A stretch of 64,000 nt of DNA, taken from Trachythela sp. YZ-2020 (Eukaryota > Cnidaria > Anthozoa > Malacalcyonacea > Clavulariidae). Below the pieces are notes generated by a model. That model was not told where the DNA came from. It saw only the letters and a list, made by a program, of their open reading frames with translations, and searched no databases. Every line of letters starts with the position of its first letter. Position 1 is the first letter of the stretch. This document shows positions 31,552 through 42,843 of the stretch, one piece after another. The stretch covers positions 2,410,001-2,474,000 of the forward strand of contig JADLSH010000377.1 of the NCBI GenBank assembly GCA_016169945.1, given 5' to 3'. The position numbers were made by a program, and so were the translations under genes.

Positions 31552-32480
31552 CTACAAAAGTCGGCAGAAGACTAACATTTGTCCAGCCAGTCTTTTCATC
31601 TCTTTGTAGTACTGAGGGGTGCCTAGTAACCAGTGTAACGCGTGCAAAACTGACATATTCATAGAAACTGGTATCATATACAGACAAAACTTAACATTAG
31701 CAGGCTGGGTGCACTGCGGGCAGTGCATAACCAAAATTACGCTGGTGAAAAGTGGTGTAGAGTGAGCAGAACCAAGATAGCTATACAAAACAACAGTACT
31801 TTGGCTAGATTTGAGTTTTGCTTCATTACAAGTAAACCTTGAACTGGTCATATTGAATGTGTTTTTTGAGGGAGACCTTTCTGTGGCGAAGAGTCTTCAG
31901 AATTTTGGCGTACATAGACATAATGATAACAGTGATAAACCACCACAATGATACCACAACAGTCATCATTATTTTCACGTTACTGCCAAAGTCTTGCACA
32001 AAGAATGGAAAGATAACAAACACAAAGACTACCGCCACCCATGTTAGCAACATAAGGAGTACCATAGACCGTGGTGTCGGTGACAAGGCTTTAAACTGAA
32101 GCGGTTTCACTATAATGCCGTAGTAATTGACAGCCAAGAGAAATGCACTTCCGAAGTACATTGGTAAGAACATAGACATTACTTTGGTCATTATATCGTA
32201 CCCAATAACTGCAGTATCACCTAGTCTGAGAGTATCAATGAAATGGATCAAACCAACGCCACTCACAACAATATTCACTAGATAAAGACTTGCTAATAAA
32301 ATACCAGAGTTTGTTCTTGTATTACTGCCTGCAGGGTTCTTGATAGTCATTGACAGAAGAACAAGATTGAGTACGAAAGAAACTACAATTAAGATATCGT
32401 GAAAAATCTCGATTGCGTCGTAGTTTTCGTCGGCGTCAATCGGGAATCGAAACCAGTAAAAATATTCACTGTTCCAAAGT
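31552..32480 (-). pseudogene. class A G-protein-coupled receptor with one frameshift
   Basis: The frame is open from about 32480, and the first ATG is at 32350, inside TM1 (FHDILIVVSFVLNLVLLS precedes it). TM2 is SGILLASLYLVNIVVSGVGL and TM3 MYFGSAFLLAVNYYGIIVKP (NYY in place of DRY). TM4 is SMVLLMLLTWVAVVFVFVIF and TM5 TVVVSLWWFITVIIMSMYA, with a basic loop after it. Near 31830 the frame shifts: TM6 and TM7-like sequence (LYSYLGSAHSTPLFTSVIL, LYMIPVSMNMSVLHALHWL) follow in another frame to 31552. A single indel could be an assembly error, so the gene may be functional. A stop lies just upstream of 32480, and a first exon may be missing. Ligand unknown. Confidence 0.7.
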
Positions 32481-34239
32481 CAAAGATTGATGCTTGATCA
32501 ATGTCAATGCCTATACGAATATTTACTCCAATGGCAATGATGACAACCATTAACAATCACAACTGTAGACCATTTCCCTACTCGAAGAAGCTACACTGTC
32601 ACTGTATACTCTTAACAACACTATAACTGGTAACACTCAGAGACAGAGAGTTAAATTTCTGCTTATAACAAAACAATGTGATTTATTGCTCAGATTCAGA
32701 CAAATGTCTCGACTGAATATTATGAATGATTCCCCTTGGTTGACCTTCTGGTTTCAAGATTCACATCAGATCCAAGTTGATGTCCGTTCAGTAGAATGGT
32801 GTGTTCTTGTCGGTAACTATAGCCGAGGATCTATATGTATTTGTAATGTATTGCCCGAGTAATGACTAAACTCCGTCACATCATAAATTAATCATTATAT
32901 ACCATTAAAAATATGGAGCTCTTTCACCTGTTTGAAAGCAAGAGGGAATATGCCGATTATATAATTAGCTGGAAATATAATTAGCATTAATTATTCAAAT
33001 ATGCTGCATGTCGGCACTTTGAAGACGTGTGGCTCTTTTTCAGGGCTATGCTGTTTTGTTATTTTAGTATTTTGGCAGAATACACTTTTAAACTTTCTTA
33101 TATATTGTAAAATACTGCCACTGGCATTACGGTTAACTTATTAAAGTAAATGGTCCAAATTTAATATTACCATGCCGTGACAGCAGAGGTTTGAATATAG
33201 AGTAATAATATAGAACTTGGTTAGTGTAGTCTTGAGAAGCACTGTTGATCCTAGTGATTTATGTTAATCAAAAACAACTTTGTAGTGAGTGACTCATGTT
33301 ATATATTTTATGCTTAGATCCAAAAATATCTAGAGTTAAAAAGTTGATCGTTTAGGTTCGTGTACTGATATATAGATTACATGCGACGTAAAAACCGCCA
33401 TGTTGGAGCGCAACATCAAAGTTCTGACGTTCAACACGGCGATAACCAATGGAAATACTTTTGCTCATAGGCCTTTGCCCTGCAACACATTGGCGTAACT
33501 ACTATGGGTTCGGATCGGGCGAACCCGGCGAACCCGGCAGCCCCAAACCCCAATGGCCCAAAGGGGGGCCCTCAGGCAGTCAGGCTCAGACTGCAGAGCA
33601 AAAACAAATTGACAGGGAAGACTCTGAGAAACAAAAAATGGTACAACCGTACTAATTTCCAAACAAATTGTAAATTTTTATATGTTAAAATGTCGTTTTC
33701 TGACCATCAGAATACTGTAAAATCTTCCCCCAAAGTCCAGGAAATGGCATTTCAGAGACTCTAGATTTAAAAATTTTCCTGGGGGAGCATGCCGCCGGAT
33801 TCCCCTAGAATGCTCGCGCCTTCAGTGTGATATAACGTTACGCCACAGCTGCAACTAGGCAATACGTGAAACCCTCTGCAACGTCTGTCATACTGACAGC
33901 GTTTAACTTGAGTTATTTTGAGAGCCAAAGGTTTGAATGTAAGACCCCTGAATAATCTTGTCGATCATAGTCCATCAAGATATGTTTTGGAAACTCGACG
34001 AAAGTCTTCACTCTATCTTTTTGTTTACGTCTATGCAAACTTGTGCACGATGAGCACAATGTATTTTTGGTACAATCATTCAATAGCAGCATTTTGGTTC
34101 AATTGCTCAAACGTGTTGGTTAAAAAATAATCACAGCTGATTATAGGCGCTTTGAAGTTTACCGAGGGGTCTATGTGTCGATACATACACATGCATACAT
34201 GTCCGATCAAGTTTGACTCAAGTTGAGGCATGTTCTGCA

Positions 34240-34240
<1 letters not shown>
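32481..34240. other. gap with no recognised gene
   Basis: Mostly AT-rich. One GC-rich patch at 33505-33600 (GGCGAACCCGGCGAACCCGG) gives spurious ORFs on both strands and may be a repeat fragment. Confidence 0.4.

Positions 34241-34241
<1 letters not shown>

Positions 34242-34274
<33 letters not shown>
34242..34274. repeat. ATT microsatellite
   Basis: Eleven units of TTA/ATT, followed by AAAGACTGACAGCAG. May be the tail of a lost retroposon. Confidence 0.85.
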
Positions 34275-34275
<1 letters not shown>

Positions 34276-34769
34276 AGACTGACAGCAGATTTCAAAAATA
34301 TTACAACTATAAATTATTGATTGACTATATTGGCATATTGACTATATTGATTGACTATATTTGAAATGATTATATTCTTGTTTCCCGGTAGCTTAGTTCT
34401 TTCATTGGTATCTTTAATTGTTAAGCTAACTACTTTAGCAAATAATTAAAACAAAAATATATAGCTTGTCAAGTGTTTAATGATTCAAGAACAATTTAAA
34501 ATGTGGAGCGACGTACTTCGTGTAGGTGTTGGCGAACAGACATATGAATGATGAATAGTAGCGTTTAAAACTGTTTTACTTTAATATGATGAGCAGAAGA
34601 CATTTTAAGAAACTGGGTGACAAGTAAAGACCACATCTGGCTGGAAAATAAAAGATGATAAGAAGACACGATAGATAAAATGTGTGTGGAGACAATGTGT
34701 CTGTGTTCCGTGTGAACAGAGCGTCAAAATGACAAAATTGGAAACGACATCTTTAGAAACGCTCGGAAA

Positions 34770-34833
34770 CGACACCGTGCGCACGTAGTCTCAGATATAT
34801 ACTTATGTCTGAGACTATGTGCACACGGTGTCG
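34770..34833. repeat. hairpin with 26 bp arms
   Basis: Left arm starts CGACACCGTGCGCACGTAGT and the right arm ends TGTGCACACGGTGTCG. 24 of 26 positions pair, with a 12 bp loop (TATATACTTATG). Isolated and GC-richer than its surroundings. Confidence 0.8.
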
Positions 34834-34839
34834 GCTCTA

Positions 34840-36590
34840 ATGGCTCTAATTATCCCAGAAGAAAGGCCTGTTTATGGTTAGCAAAGTAAACATATTGGCC
34901 AGACACTAATCCTGTTTCGCAAGTGTCGCAGTTTGATTTGTTTACAAAATTGCAGGTTCTAATTATCTCTGCCTTTGGTCAATGCAAATATGCCGGCTTC
35001 AAAATCCGCTCATATAACACAATAGAAAGCTCGATTCAGTCCTCTTTTTGAGTTCAGTGGCGGAGGAATTTGTTAACTATATTTATTAATCAGATCGGTA
35101 ACTACTTGTAACAGACCTTCGTCATACCAAAATGTGGAGCTTGTGCGATAATTAATGATCATGCCTCCAGACAGACAACGCCTTCCATAGTATCTATCTC
35201 AGGTAGTACCTTTACTGAGCGAAGGGTGACCTTTGCTTGCGCGAAGGGTTACTTAACAATCAATTCACAATCTTTTTTTCAGTCAACATTGCCTGAAATC
35301 GAGATCCAATGGTTAATGACAAAATCATGGAACACTTTAAGTCCCTAAAACGGATTCATAGCTCAGTCGAAAGACATCTTCAAAACATGTATCTCACAGT
35401 TATCCCTATTCAAATAACATCAATATTTATCATGTTATATATTTAAATTACGTTGAAGTGTCGGGAAATATCAAGCAGCTGAGAAATGGTGTGGAATGGG
35501 AACGAGATTACTGAAACAATTGTCAAGTTTAAAACATTTCTACGAAACGAAGGTATATGCATGATTAAAATTTTTGTACGTGGTTTGGTTTTAATTTAAA
35601 CATTTTATCTAATTTTTAATCGACTGATTTTTTGTTGTGAAAAGTAACCAAACAGCCAAACGGTCAAGCATTTTTTCTTCAGATGTCAGAGCTTTATTCT
35701 GAAATATTATTAGTAATTGAGTCCGGACGAACACAAATGATGGTGGAGGAATGAATTTTAAGAAACTGCTTTACATCTTGTCATTCTGACTTTAAAGTTT
35801 TGCAATAAATGTTAAGTCTAATTCGTTGACTTATAACTTTTTGTGGTGTAAATAAATTGACCAAAAATATATATTCACATATTTTTCCTATGATTATGTA
35901 AGTTAAACTGTACAACGTTTACAGCAGTCAATAAATACATTATTTAATGTAGCCAAAAAAGTAGAGTGCTGCGTAGGCAGTGTTTTGAATATAGCAAAAT
36001 TGAAAGGTTGTAAACTGACGAGAATTTTGAGGAACGAAATACTGACGTTTCGAGCGGAGCCCTTCATCAGAGTAAATGTGAATTCATTTAATTTTCAAAA
36101 CATTTCTAATGCAACTCGCATTCTCTCATAAAACTCTGTCTGCAAGTTCTGGCCGACACTTCACAAAATATTGGGGGGCGAAAGGTGGAAATTTTCCAAA
36201 CCACAGCCCTGCCATTTTGTGTCATCAAATTACCGGTATACTCCTCAAAAACGGCCATGGAGACAAGTTACTCACCAGACACTAGGTGACATTTTAATCT
36301 CTGCTAAGTCAGGCTAGTCGCCATGAGCATCTTTTTAAACCACACATTTTAACAGAATTACAGCAGTTTTGTGTAATTTGGGACCACAACTTTGAACCGT
36401 CTTTGAATAGGCTGCGTTAGGTTATGATATTATTGAATAAGCTGCGTTATTATTAGGTGTGAATTATTTCTAGAAATTTGCTGTTAAACATTGAAAGAAA
36501 AGGAGAGGACAAGTGAAGTGATCCCAGATTGAACAAACATACAAAAAGGATCGCATTTTGTAATCTTTGTGATAACCATGTGATTAAACC
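34840..36590. other. gap without a gene
   Basis: AT-rich, no coding signal. It contains one arm and the flank of the 19 kb foldback family at 35955-36085 (GAACGAAATACTGACGTTTC). Confidence 0.45.
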
Positions 36591-36595
36591 TTTAA

Positions 36596-36889
36596 TTATG
36601 ACCACATGCCTTTTTTTGAGTGATCATTATGATAAAAATCTGCATGTTTAATTCTTTCAAATTCTAATCCAACTTTATAAGCACGGTCAACAATATCCCA
36701 ATCTTCACCACCCCATTTATCTTTAAAGTGTTCTTCATCAAATCCTTTAAATCGTTCCCAGTCTGACTTGTATGCTCCAAACATGCCATAACCCCAAGGA
36801 TCCCACTCCCCAGAAGGATATCGCGGGGAAGCACCGCAAGCGAGCTTGCAAATAATTGGTGTGTAAACCATCTTCCCTTGGATACAGTG
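36596..36889 (-). CDS. PA14-type beta-1,4-N-acetylgalactosaminyltransferase, last exon
   Basis: An acceptor (TTTCAG/CACTG) at 36890 opens 97 codons in phase 0: HCIQGKMVYTPIICKLACGA, PSGEWDPWGYGMFGAYKSDW and then WGGEDWDIVDR, and YHNDHSKKGMW near the end, with the stop at 36598-36596. WGGED and the His-rich C-terminal block are hallmarks of the CHGN/B4GALNT catalytic fold, where the Glu-Asp pair lies in the acceptor site. The upstream exon ends NNVRK in the same phase. Confidence 0.85.
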   Translation of the reverse strand, partial: HCIQGKMVYTPIICKLACGASPRYPSGEWDPWGYGMFGAYKSDWERFKGFDEEHFKDKWGGEDWDIVDRAYKVGLEFERIKHADFYHNDHSKKGMWS

Positions 36890-37723
36890 CTGAAATTTAT
36901 AGAAAATATTTCAAATTGAATACATAATCTATATACCATTATGTTATAACACATGTAAAATCCTGACCAAATGTGGCCAGTTTAGAAGTAAAAAGATTAA
37001 TAATTAACACATAGAAAACTGAAAGGCAAGTTGTCTAATTTGTTTTTAACCTACTAGTTGAATTTTTTTTTATTTAAAACAAATTATCCAAAATCTCATC
37101 TGAAATTTCTGTAAAATGCTTTGAAATATGATTTATTTTTGTTACTAGTTTGGATACTACAACCGTAGTGGACTAATTTTCGTAATAATGCCGGTAAGGA
37201 CCACGTCTTCATTTTGTGCCATTTTTCTGCCGGTATTGTGTAAACGCATTTCGTGTATGCGCATTTGATCATATATACATGTAAATTTGCATGGAAGAAA
37301 TAATAAATTATTATTAAATTATTAACGCAAAGCCGAAACGGCATGATTTTGTTCCGTTTTCAAATGGAACCGGGATTTTGTAAAGAAGCAGAAAGGAGTG
37401 GATTTTTCTACATGCCGGGCGTTCAATCAGTGCCTGTAAACAAATCAGCGGTAATAGAGTTATTACAGGCGCTGACAGCTCCCACATGCTGTGTGTGAGT
37501 AGTAAATAAATTTGCGACTCGCGGTGGGGGCGGAGTCCGGGTAAGTGCGTGGGGTAGAATTTTCGTCTAGTTGTGGTGTATCTGGGTTAGTATTTTGATT
37601 GGGATTATCTATGGTAGCCACTGCCCATTTTGTGCGCAGTGGCAAAGAACGCCCGGGATGTAGTAAGACCCGAAAGGAGTAGGCTAAACTAGGTTTATGC
37701 TGATAAAGTAATGCATATCTCAC

Positions 37724-38279
37724 CTTGCGCACATTATTTGGAAAAGTCGAAGGAATTTCCAAGTGTAAGTCTAACGTAAAAACAATGGCATGTGGATCAG
37801 AAACTGCCTCTGCAGCTCTGTTCAATGAAAACGTCTTAGAGTACTTGTCATCTCTGCTCCTTAGTACTTTGTATCTTCTAAAATAACTTTGTTGAAATTC
37901 CTCTTCAACGTCAATATCAGTACTCTCATAGTAATAAACAACAACGTGGAGATTCTCATCTTTAGTGTCCAAATAAAGTCGTTCCATATTTTTGATGAAC
38001 TGCCACACCCACTCCCCTTGCTTCCGTACTGATATTAGCAGATAAACTGGAACTGTTTTATTCCATTGCATTCCTTCAGGATAACACAACTTGCCACTGC
38101 TTGAATGTTGATATATATACTCAGATAAAATGACATGTTTTTTCTTGCTTCTAATCCATAACTCTAATTCGAGCAAATATCGATCACCGTATTTCAACGT
38201 TCCTTCATAAAATGGAGGGTTCTCTTTTCTCCAGTTCGGTTTCTTTTCTACATTCAGAATTCTTTTCAGCTGGAATTTC
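37724..38279 (-). CDS. glycosyltransferase catalytic domain, middle exon
   Basis: Acceptor TTCACAG/G at 38280 and donor AAG/GTGAGA at 37723. The exon finishes a split Gly codon from the previous exon and codes for 185 more residues. It includes NWRKENPPFYEGTLKYGDRY, VPVYLLISVRKQGEWVWQFI (the Rossmann-like start), VVYYYESTDIDVEEEF and FTLDLHLEIP, equivalent to the D-x-D metal and UDP-sugar site of this family (DLH form). It ends NNVRK. Confidence 0.85.
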
Positions 38280-38378
38280 CTGTGAAAATTTGTAACAAGA
38301 CTAATAATATACATGGAAAAATTTCTCAACCCTGATTGGCTGAGAGCAGTGTAATTTTATTGAAACACAGTGCCAAAA

Positions 38379-39432
38379 GTAGTAATGTAGGGGCTGTTCA
38401 ACCAGGATTTTAGAGGCGGCGTGAGGCGGGATGCTGCGGAATGATTTGGCGCGTGGCGCATGAGTTGCCGCATTCGTTAGTATATGAGAGGCCGCAACAC
38501 ATTAGTATATAAAGGTGAGCACATCATTAGCGTGCTATTCAATCTCGTACCCCGAGCCTGCGATCCTTTAGGAGGAATCAAAGGCTCTGGGATAATCCGT
38601 AGCCGGAAGTGAATATGATTGGTCGTTGATACGGACCCGAAGCTGGACAAAAATACGAGAACTCTTTAGAGATACAAAAGACGCCTAAACGATATGCTCT
38701 TAGGAGTAGACCTTAATAACGCTGTACTAGAAATTTAAATCAATAAATGTGTTTTAAAAATGAATTATGTGTGTGTTGTGTGTACATTGTATAATATTTT
38801 CCCGTCCTATAATTATATATTCTCAATTCATGCAAATCCGTGTTCGCCTAACTCTTAATTACCTCAACCTTTTGTGTCTTGCACGTGGGAAAGATTACCT
38901 TGACAACGCCGTGTATCAAAATGCTTACGCTTTTATCCTCGCACCGCTAAAAACTTTATTTATATCTTTAAAAAATTTTGGTTTGTAAAACCCTATATTA
39001 AAAAGTTTTCTCAGATGAAAAGATTTGATTTTAAATAGTCCTCATTCGCTTGTATAGACTTTACTAAATAAACGCTTGAAACTTCAGAAAGAAACACTCA
39101 GAAAGTAACACTTCACTAGATACGAGATTGAAGGGGTTTATAAATCTCGCGACAACAAAGCCATATTTCTGCCCACAAAATATGCTGAACTCAGCGATAA
39201 TTATTGTTTGTTCGCCCAAACGTGCCTGGTCTTGTTCGTCAAAGAATAACACGCCAGTGATGTGCTCACCCTCATATGCTAATGTTTCCTGCTCCTCATA
39301 TGCTAACGAGTGCGCCAACTCATGCGCCACGCGCTAACTCGTGCCGCCGCATCCCGCCTCACGCCGCCTCAAAAATAAGGCTCGCCTCATACCCCCTCAC
39401 GCCGCCTCGTCGAACGGCCCCTATATTACTAC
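38379..39432. mobile_element. 1.05 kb hAT-like element with 8 bp target duplication
   Basis: Ends GTAGTAATGTAGGGGCTGTT and the inverse AACGGCCCCTATATTACTAC, flanked by TGCCAAAA on both sides (38371-38378, 39433-39440). GC-rich subterminal blocks GGCGGCGTGAGGCGGGATG and CATCCCGCCTCACGCCGCC pair as well. No transposase; non-autonomous. Confidence 0.85.
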
Positions 39433-39599
39433 TGCCAAAAAGTGATATTCAGTGCAAATTTTTGAAATATTTATAAATTTGTGCAAAAATAATTTTTTAC
39501 TGGAAGAAAACTTCTTTCTGATAAATTTGTTTCATGCATGATATTTGCACAAATCATTCTGATTAGAAAGATTCTCTTCATGTTAATTTTTTCATGTAT

Positions 39600-39925
39600 A
39601 TTATTAATAGTCTTTGAAACACTCACTCGTGCGTGTTTTTTCCAAATTGCACTCGAAACCATGCTATTACCTATACAAATAAGGTGACTTGTTTAGGGGG
39701 TTTGTTCAGGAGAGCTTGTACATTTTCAGGAGGTTCTTCAGAGGGGTTTGTTCACTGGGACTTGTTCAGGGGGCTTGTTCAGGAGGATTGTCTAGAGGGG
39801 GGGCTTCTTCAGTAATACTGGAGGGAATTTTACATTTCAAAATATATATTTTATATTGGTAATAGTATGGTTTCGAGTGCAATTTGGAAAAAACATGCAC
39901 GAGTGAGTTTTTCAAAGACGATCAA
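39600..39925. repeat. foldback with a minisatellite core
   Basis: Arms contain CACTCACTCGTGCGTG...TTTCCAAATTGCACTCGAAA on the left and the inverse from TTTCGAGTGCAATTTGGAAA on the right. Between them, at 39692-39812, is a degenerate array of CTTGTTCAGGGGG units. Confidence 0.75.
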
Positions 39926-40593
39926 AATTGCACGAGTCCGAAGGACGAGGGCAATTTGACGTCTTTGAAAACTCACGAGATTTGTTTTTCCAAATTTCAC
40001 GAGAAACCAAACTATTACTTATTAATAATATACATGAAAAATTTACACGCTTTGATAACACTTGTGCACTCACCTACGCCGTGTAAGCATTGTTTTCATT
40101 GCTTGTTAGCAAACGTTTTCAGTCTATGTGCTCCTTGAACTTAAATTGTTGTATTCACGTACGATTTTCCATTGAAAGTTTAGAAAAACGTCGTCAAAAA
40201 GTTAAAATTTACATTGCTAATATCTGCCGCCATGTTGATTTTTCTTGCCTCATTTCCAGGCTCTGCTCTTGTTTTGTTAATTTGCACTGCTGAAATTGCA
40301 CTGCTGTGCAATTTCAAAAATAATTGCACTGCTCTTAGCCAATCAGAATTGAGAATTTTTTTCATGTATATTATTAGATATATTATATATGTATAGGCCT
40401 ATATACTGTAGTATTATAAATGTGTTTTACAGAAATACTAATTTTATTGTTCTATAATATCCGAACAGTTGAAGGACCAATTTTCCATTTCCTTCATGGG
40501 AGAGGGCTAATTTATCATAAGACAGTTTCATCATCCCTGTAAGTCTAACTGTATAAAATTACCGTTGAATTTCAATTCTGTATAAAAACTTAC

Positions 40594-41671
40594 CCTGGAT
40601 AAGCCAATTCCAGATGCTTGATATATTTTTGTGCAATATTAACTGCATCTTTTTCATCAAGGATAAACCATGGAATCCATTTTCCATCTTTTATGTTTGG
40701 ATGCTTGACTTCTGGGTACACATACGACGGGTTCACAAACTTTTCAACTGTCTTGTATTGGTATAGAACAGACTTTCCAACATACCCTGGTTTATACTGG
40801 CATTGCGGTAAAGCCAACTTGACTTCTCCAAAATCCAAATACTTTGTACCAGATACAAAAAATTCAGTGTTCTTTAGAAGTGATTGCTTTGGGTACTTTG
40901 TTTTGTAATTTTCTGTGGATCTCGTCAAAGGAATGGATTTCACCAATTTCTTAAAATCCAAGTTCTCTTCGGTGAAAGAGTAGATATGCGTTTTGTTAAC
41001 TTCTTCAAAATTCCTGCAATGTGGTGGCTTCCAGGTTACATGAAGACTATGATTTCCAGAGCTTTGAGTATTTAAAATTTCCATGAAATATAATATCTGT
41101 TCATTTCCAAGAATACTATCGAAGAATTTTGTCGTTTATTATGCTCGCTTACCTTGCAGAGAAGTTGGCCATTCTCCCAATTTTGATCTTTACTGAGCCA
41201 AAGTTCTGCATTCTCACTTGTTGACAAAGACAACAAGTAATTACCAGTTGAAGGTGCTTGCAGAAACCCAAATATACGCCTTCCTAGATGCTTTGCACCA
41301 ATATTCACATTATCCCACCGAATATCCAAAGTATTTGTAGATGTTTGCAGCAGAGGCGAGAGGGGAAATAACGGATACAGTACAAGATTTTCCAAACTAA
41401 AGTTACAAGCCAACGGCCAAGTATGTACGTTTAAACATCCGCCAATACCTGGACTCTGTCGTAAGTCGCTCTTTATACATGCGGATGATTCTTTCTTTAT
41501 TTGAACAGCATTAAAGATTCTTGCTTGGTGTGTGTTCTGCTCAAGTTCTGCACCAGTGAACAGCTTCGCCTCATATTGCCGATAGCTTACATTAGAAATA
41601 TGGTATACAACAAACACAATATTCAATAACAAAATAGATGCAAAAGCATACAGAATCCGTCTTATTTTCAT
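40594..41671 (-). CDS. glycosyltransferase signal anchor and PA14 domain, first exon (frameshifted)
   Basis: ATG 41671; a basic start (MKIRRILY) and hydrophobic anchor (AFASILLLNIVFVVYHI) place it as a type II Golgi protein. PA14 landmarks: SPLLQTSTNTLDIRWDNVNI, RRIFGFLQAPSTGNYLLSLS, ENAELWLSKD, and SSIVFLEMNRYYI near 41090. There the frame changes and continues MEILNTQSSGNHSLHVTWKP from 41084 on. The exon ends HLELAYP at a strong donor (CAGG/GTAAGT, 40593). A GTAAGC inside (41152) is a weaker donor candidate but would remove conserved PA14 sequence. Confidence 0.75.
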
Positions 41672-42203
41672 CAGTGAAACGTGATCACTACAAAATTTCG
41701 CACCTTTTCTATGCTACATTTCCGTATCATATTTCTCCTTGATCAATTAACACATTGCCAACTCACAATAATAGCTCAAATAAAAACACAGTCTTTAATA
41801 ATAATAATAATATGTACATTAATAATAAGTTTTTTCATTAGAAATATTTTAAAATTTTCGAAATTTGCTATGGCAATGTCTGTTTAATTTTGACTTAAAC
41901 AAACATTGACATAGCATGTTTCAAGGGTTTTAAAATATTTCTAAAGACGATTTTACTCGTCAAGGGGAAACCTCCTACAAACCTGCCCGGTAAAGTGCTA
42001 AGAAATAAAAACGTGTCGCGTGCGACAGTTATAAAGAAATAACGGCACGAGAAACGCAGAGTGTTTTGCTATAGCTTCTCGCGTGCTGTTACTCGTCGCC
42101 GGGGCACCTGTGCCCACAGCGACTATATGTTTCTGCACGCATTTTTGTCGAATCTCATATCTCAGATTGTTAGCCACAAAATGAACATTACGTCATTATA
42201 AAT

Positions 42204-42446
42204 CTGGGGTCGGTTGTATCAACGTCGGATAGCACTATCCACCGAATAGCGAATCTTCCAACTGTAAAATGGTCCGTTGATTTGTATAATCTAGATTAAA
42301 CCTTAGCATTTATAAGTTAAAATTTCTTTTTATTAATTGTAGGGTCTACATTCGTAGTTTTATAGCTTTTGGAGCATTTTTACAACAGTCAAAAAATTCG
42401 CTATCCGCTGGATAGTGCTATCCGGCCTTGATACAACCGCCCCCTG
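42204..42446. mobile_element. 243 bp MITE with GGTTGTATCAA ends
   Basis: Left CTGGGGTCGGTTGTATCAAC ... GGATAGCACTATCC, right GGATAGTGCTATCC ... TTGATACAACCGCCCCCTG. Ends match the larger element at 42844-43997. No gene. Confidence 0.75.
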
Positions 42447-42565
42447 GACTGTCGAATATCGTAGGATGACTTTGAGCGCTCGTATCTTTGGCGCCCCTCA
42501 TCCAAACGGACGAAAATACCACCAATCGATTCAGCAAAAAAAACCTGTTATTGGCTTTTGCAACA

Positions 42566-42785
42566 GTATAGCTAGAGACGACCAGTAGCAGTAGGGCCAC
42601 TCATTTGAAATTTTGTGTGGCCACTCATTACGCATTGGCAGCCAGTCAATTGCTTTTTCTGGCCAATAAGCAAGCTGGACTAACTTTCCTGGCCAGTAAA
42701 CTGCATATTTTTGCATAAAAAGCCGGGTACATGTTGCATCGCCAAGTAGCCCTACTGCATGGTCGTATCTATACTGTGCTAATGC
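42566..42785. mobile_element. MITE family M, copy 1
   Basis: GAGACGACCAGTAG...GGGCCACTC at the left and CCCTACTGCATGGTCGTATC at the right. The whole unit reappears inverted at 46727-46936, sharing CTGGCCAATAAGCAAGCTGG and TGGCCAGTAAACTGC. Non-coding. Confidence 0.75.
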
Positions 42786-42843
42786 CGAACAAATCGCTAA
42801 ACACATTGCTTTACAGATCTCCGTGAGTTTTAACCTTAGTCAT

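Larger units (their letters stand above)
38305..40382. mobile_element. 2.1 kb inverted-repeat element in the glycosyltransferase intron
   Basis: Left end TAATAATATACATGGAAAAA ... CCTGATTGGCTGAGAGCAGT pairs with right end CTCTTAGCCAATCAGAATT ... TTCATGTATATTATTA for about 50 bp. It encloses a hAT-like element (38379-39432), a foldback (39600-39925) and a minisatellite. No gene recognised. Confidence 0.65.
36596..41671 (-). pseudogene. B4GALNT3/4-like glycosyltransferase gene, whole span
   Basis: Segments 41671-40594, 38279-37724 and 36889-36596 give a type II Golgi enzyme: short cytosolic tail, signal anchor, PA14 domain, linker, then a CHGN-type catalytic domain. Vertebrate B4GALNT3/4 with this layout add GalNAc in beta-1,4 linkage to GlcNAc, making LacdiNAc on N- and O-glycans. 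Both introns have GT-AG ends and matching phases. A one-base frameshift near 41080, between the end of the PA14 start segment and its continuation, is the only break seen. The predicted product is about 640 residues, shorter than the roughly 1000 of vertebrate homologues, so a middle exon could be absent. An assembly error would restore a complete gene; otherwise it is a young pseudogene. Confidence 0.75.

Noticed and set aside
33449..33764. Overlapping GC-rich ORFs on both strands
   Set aside because: Composition-driven (GGCGAACCCGG repeats); no conserved domain.
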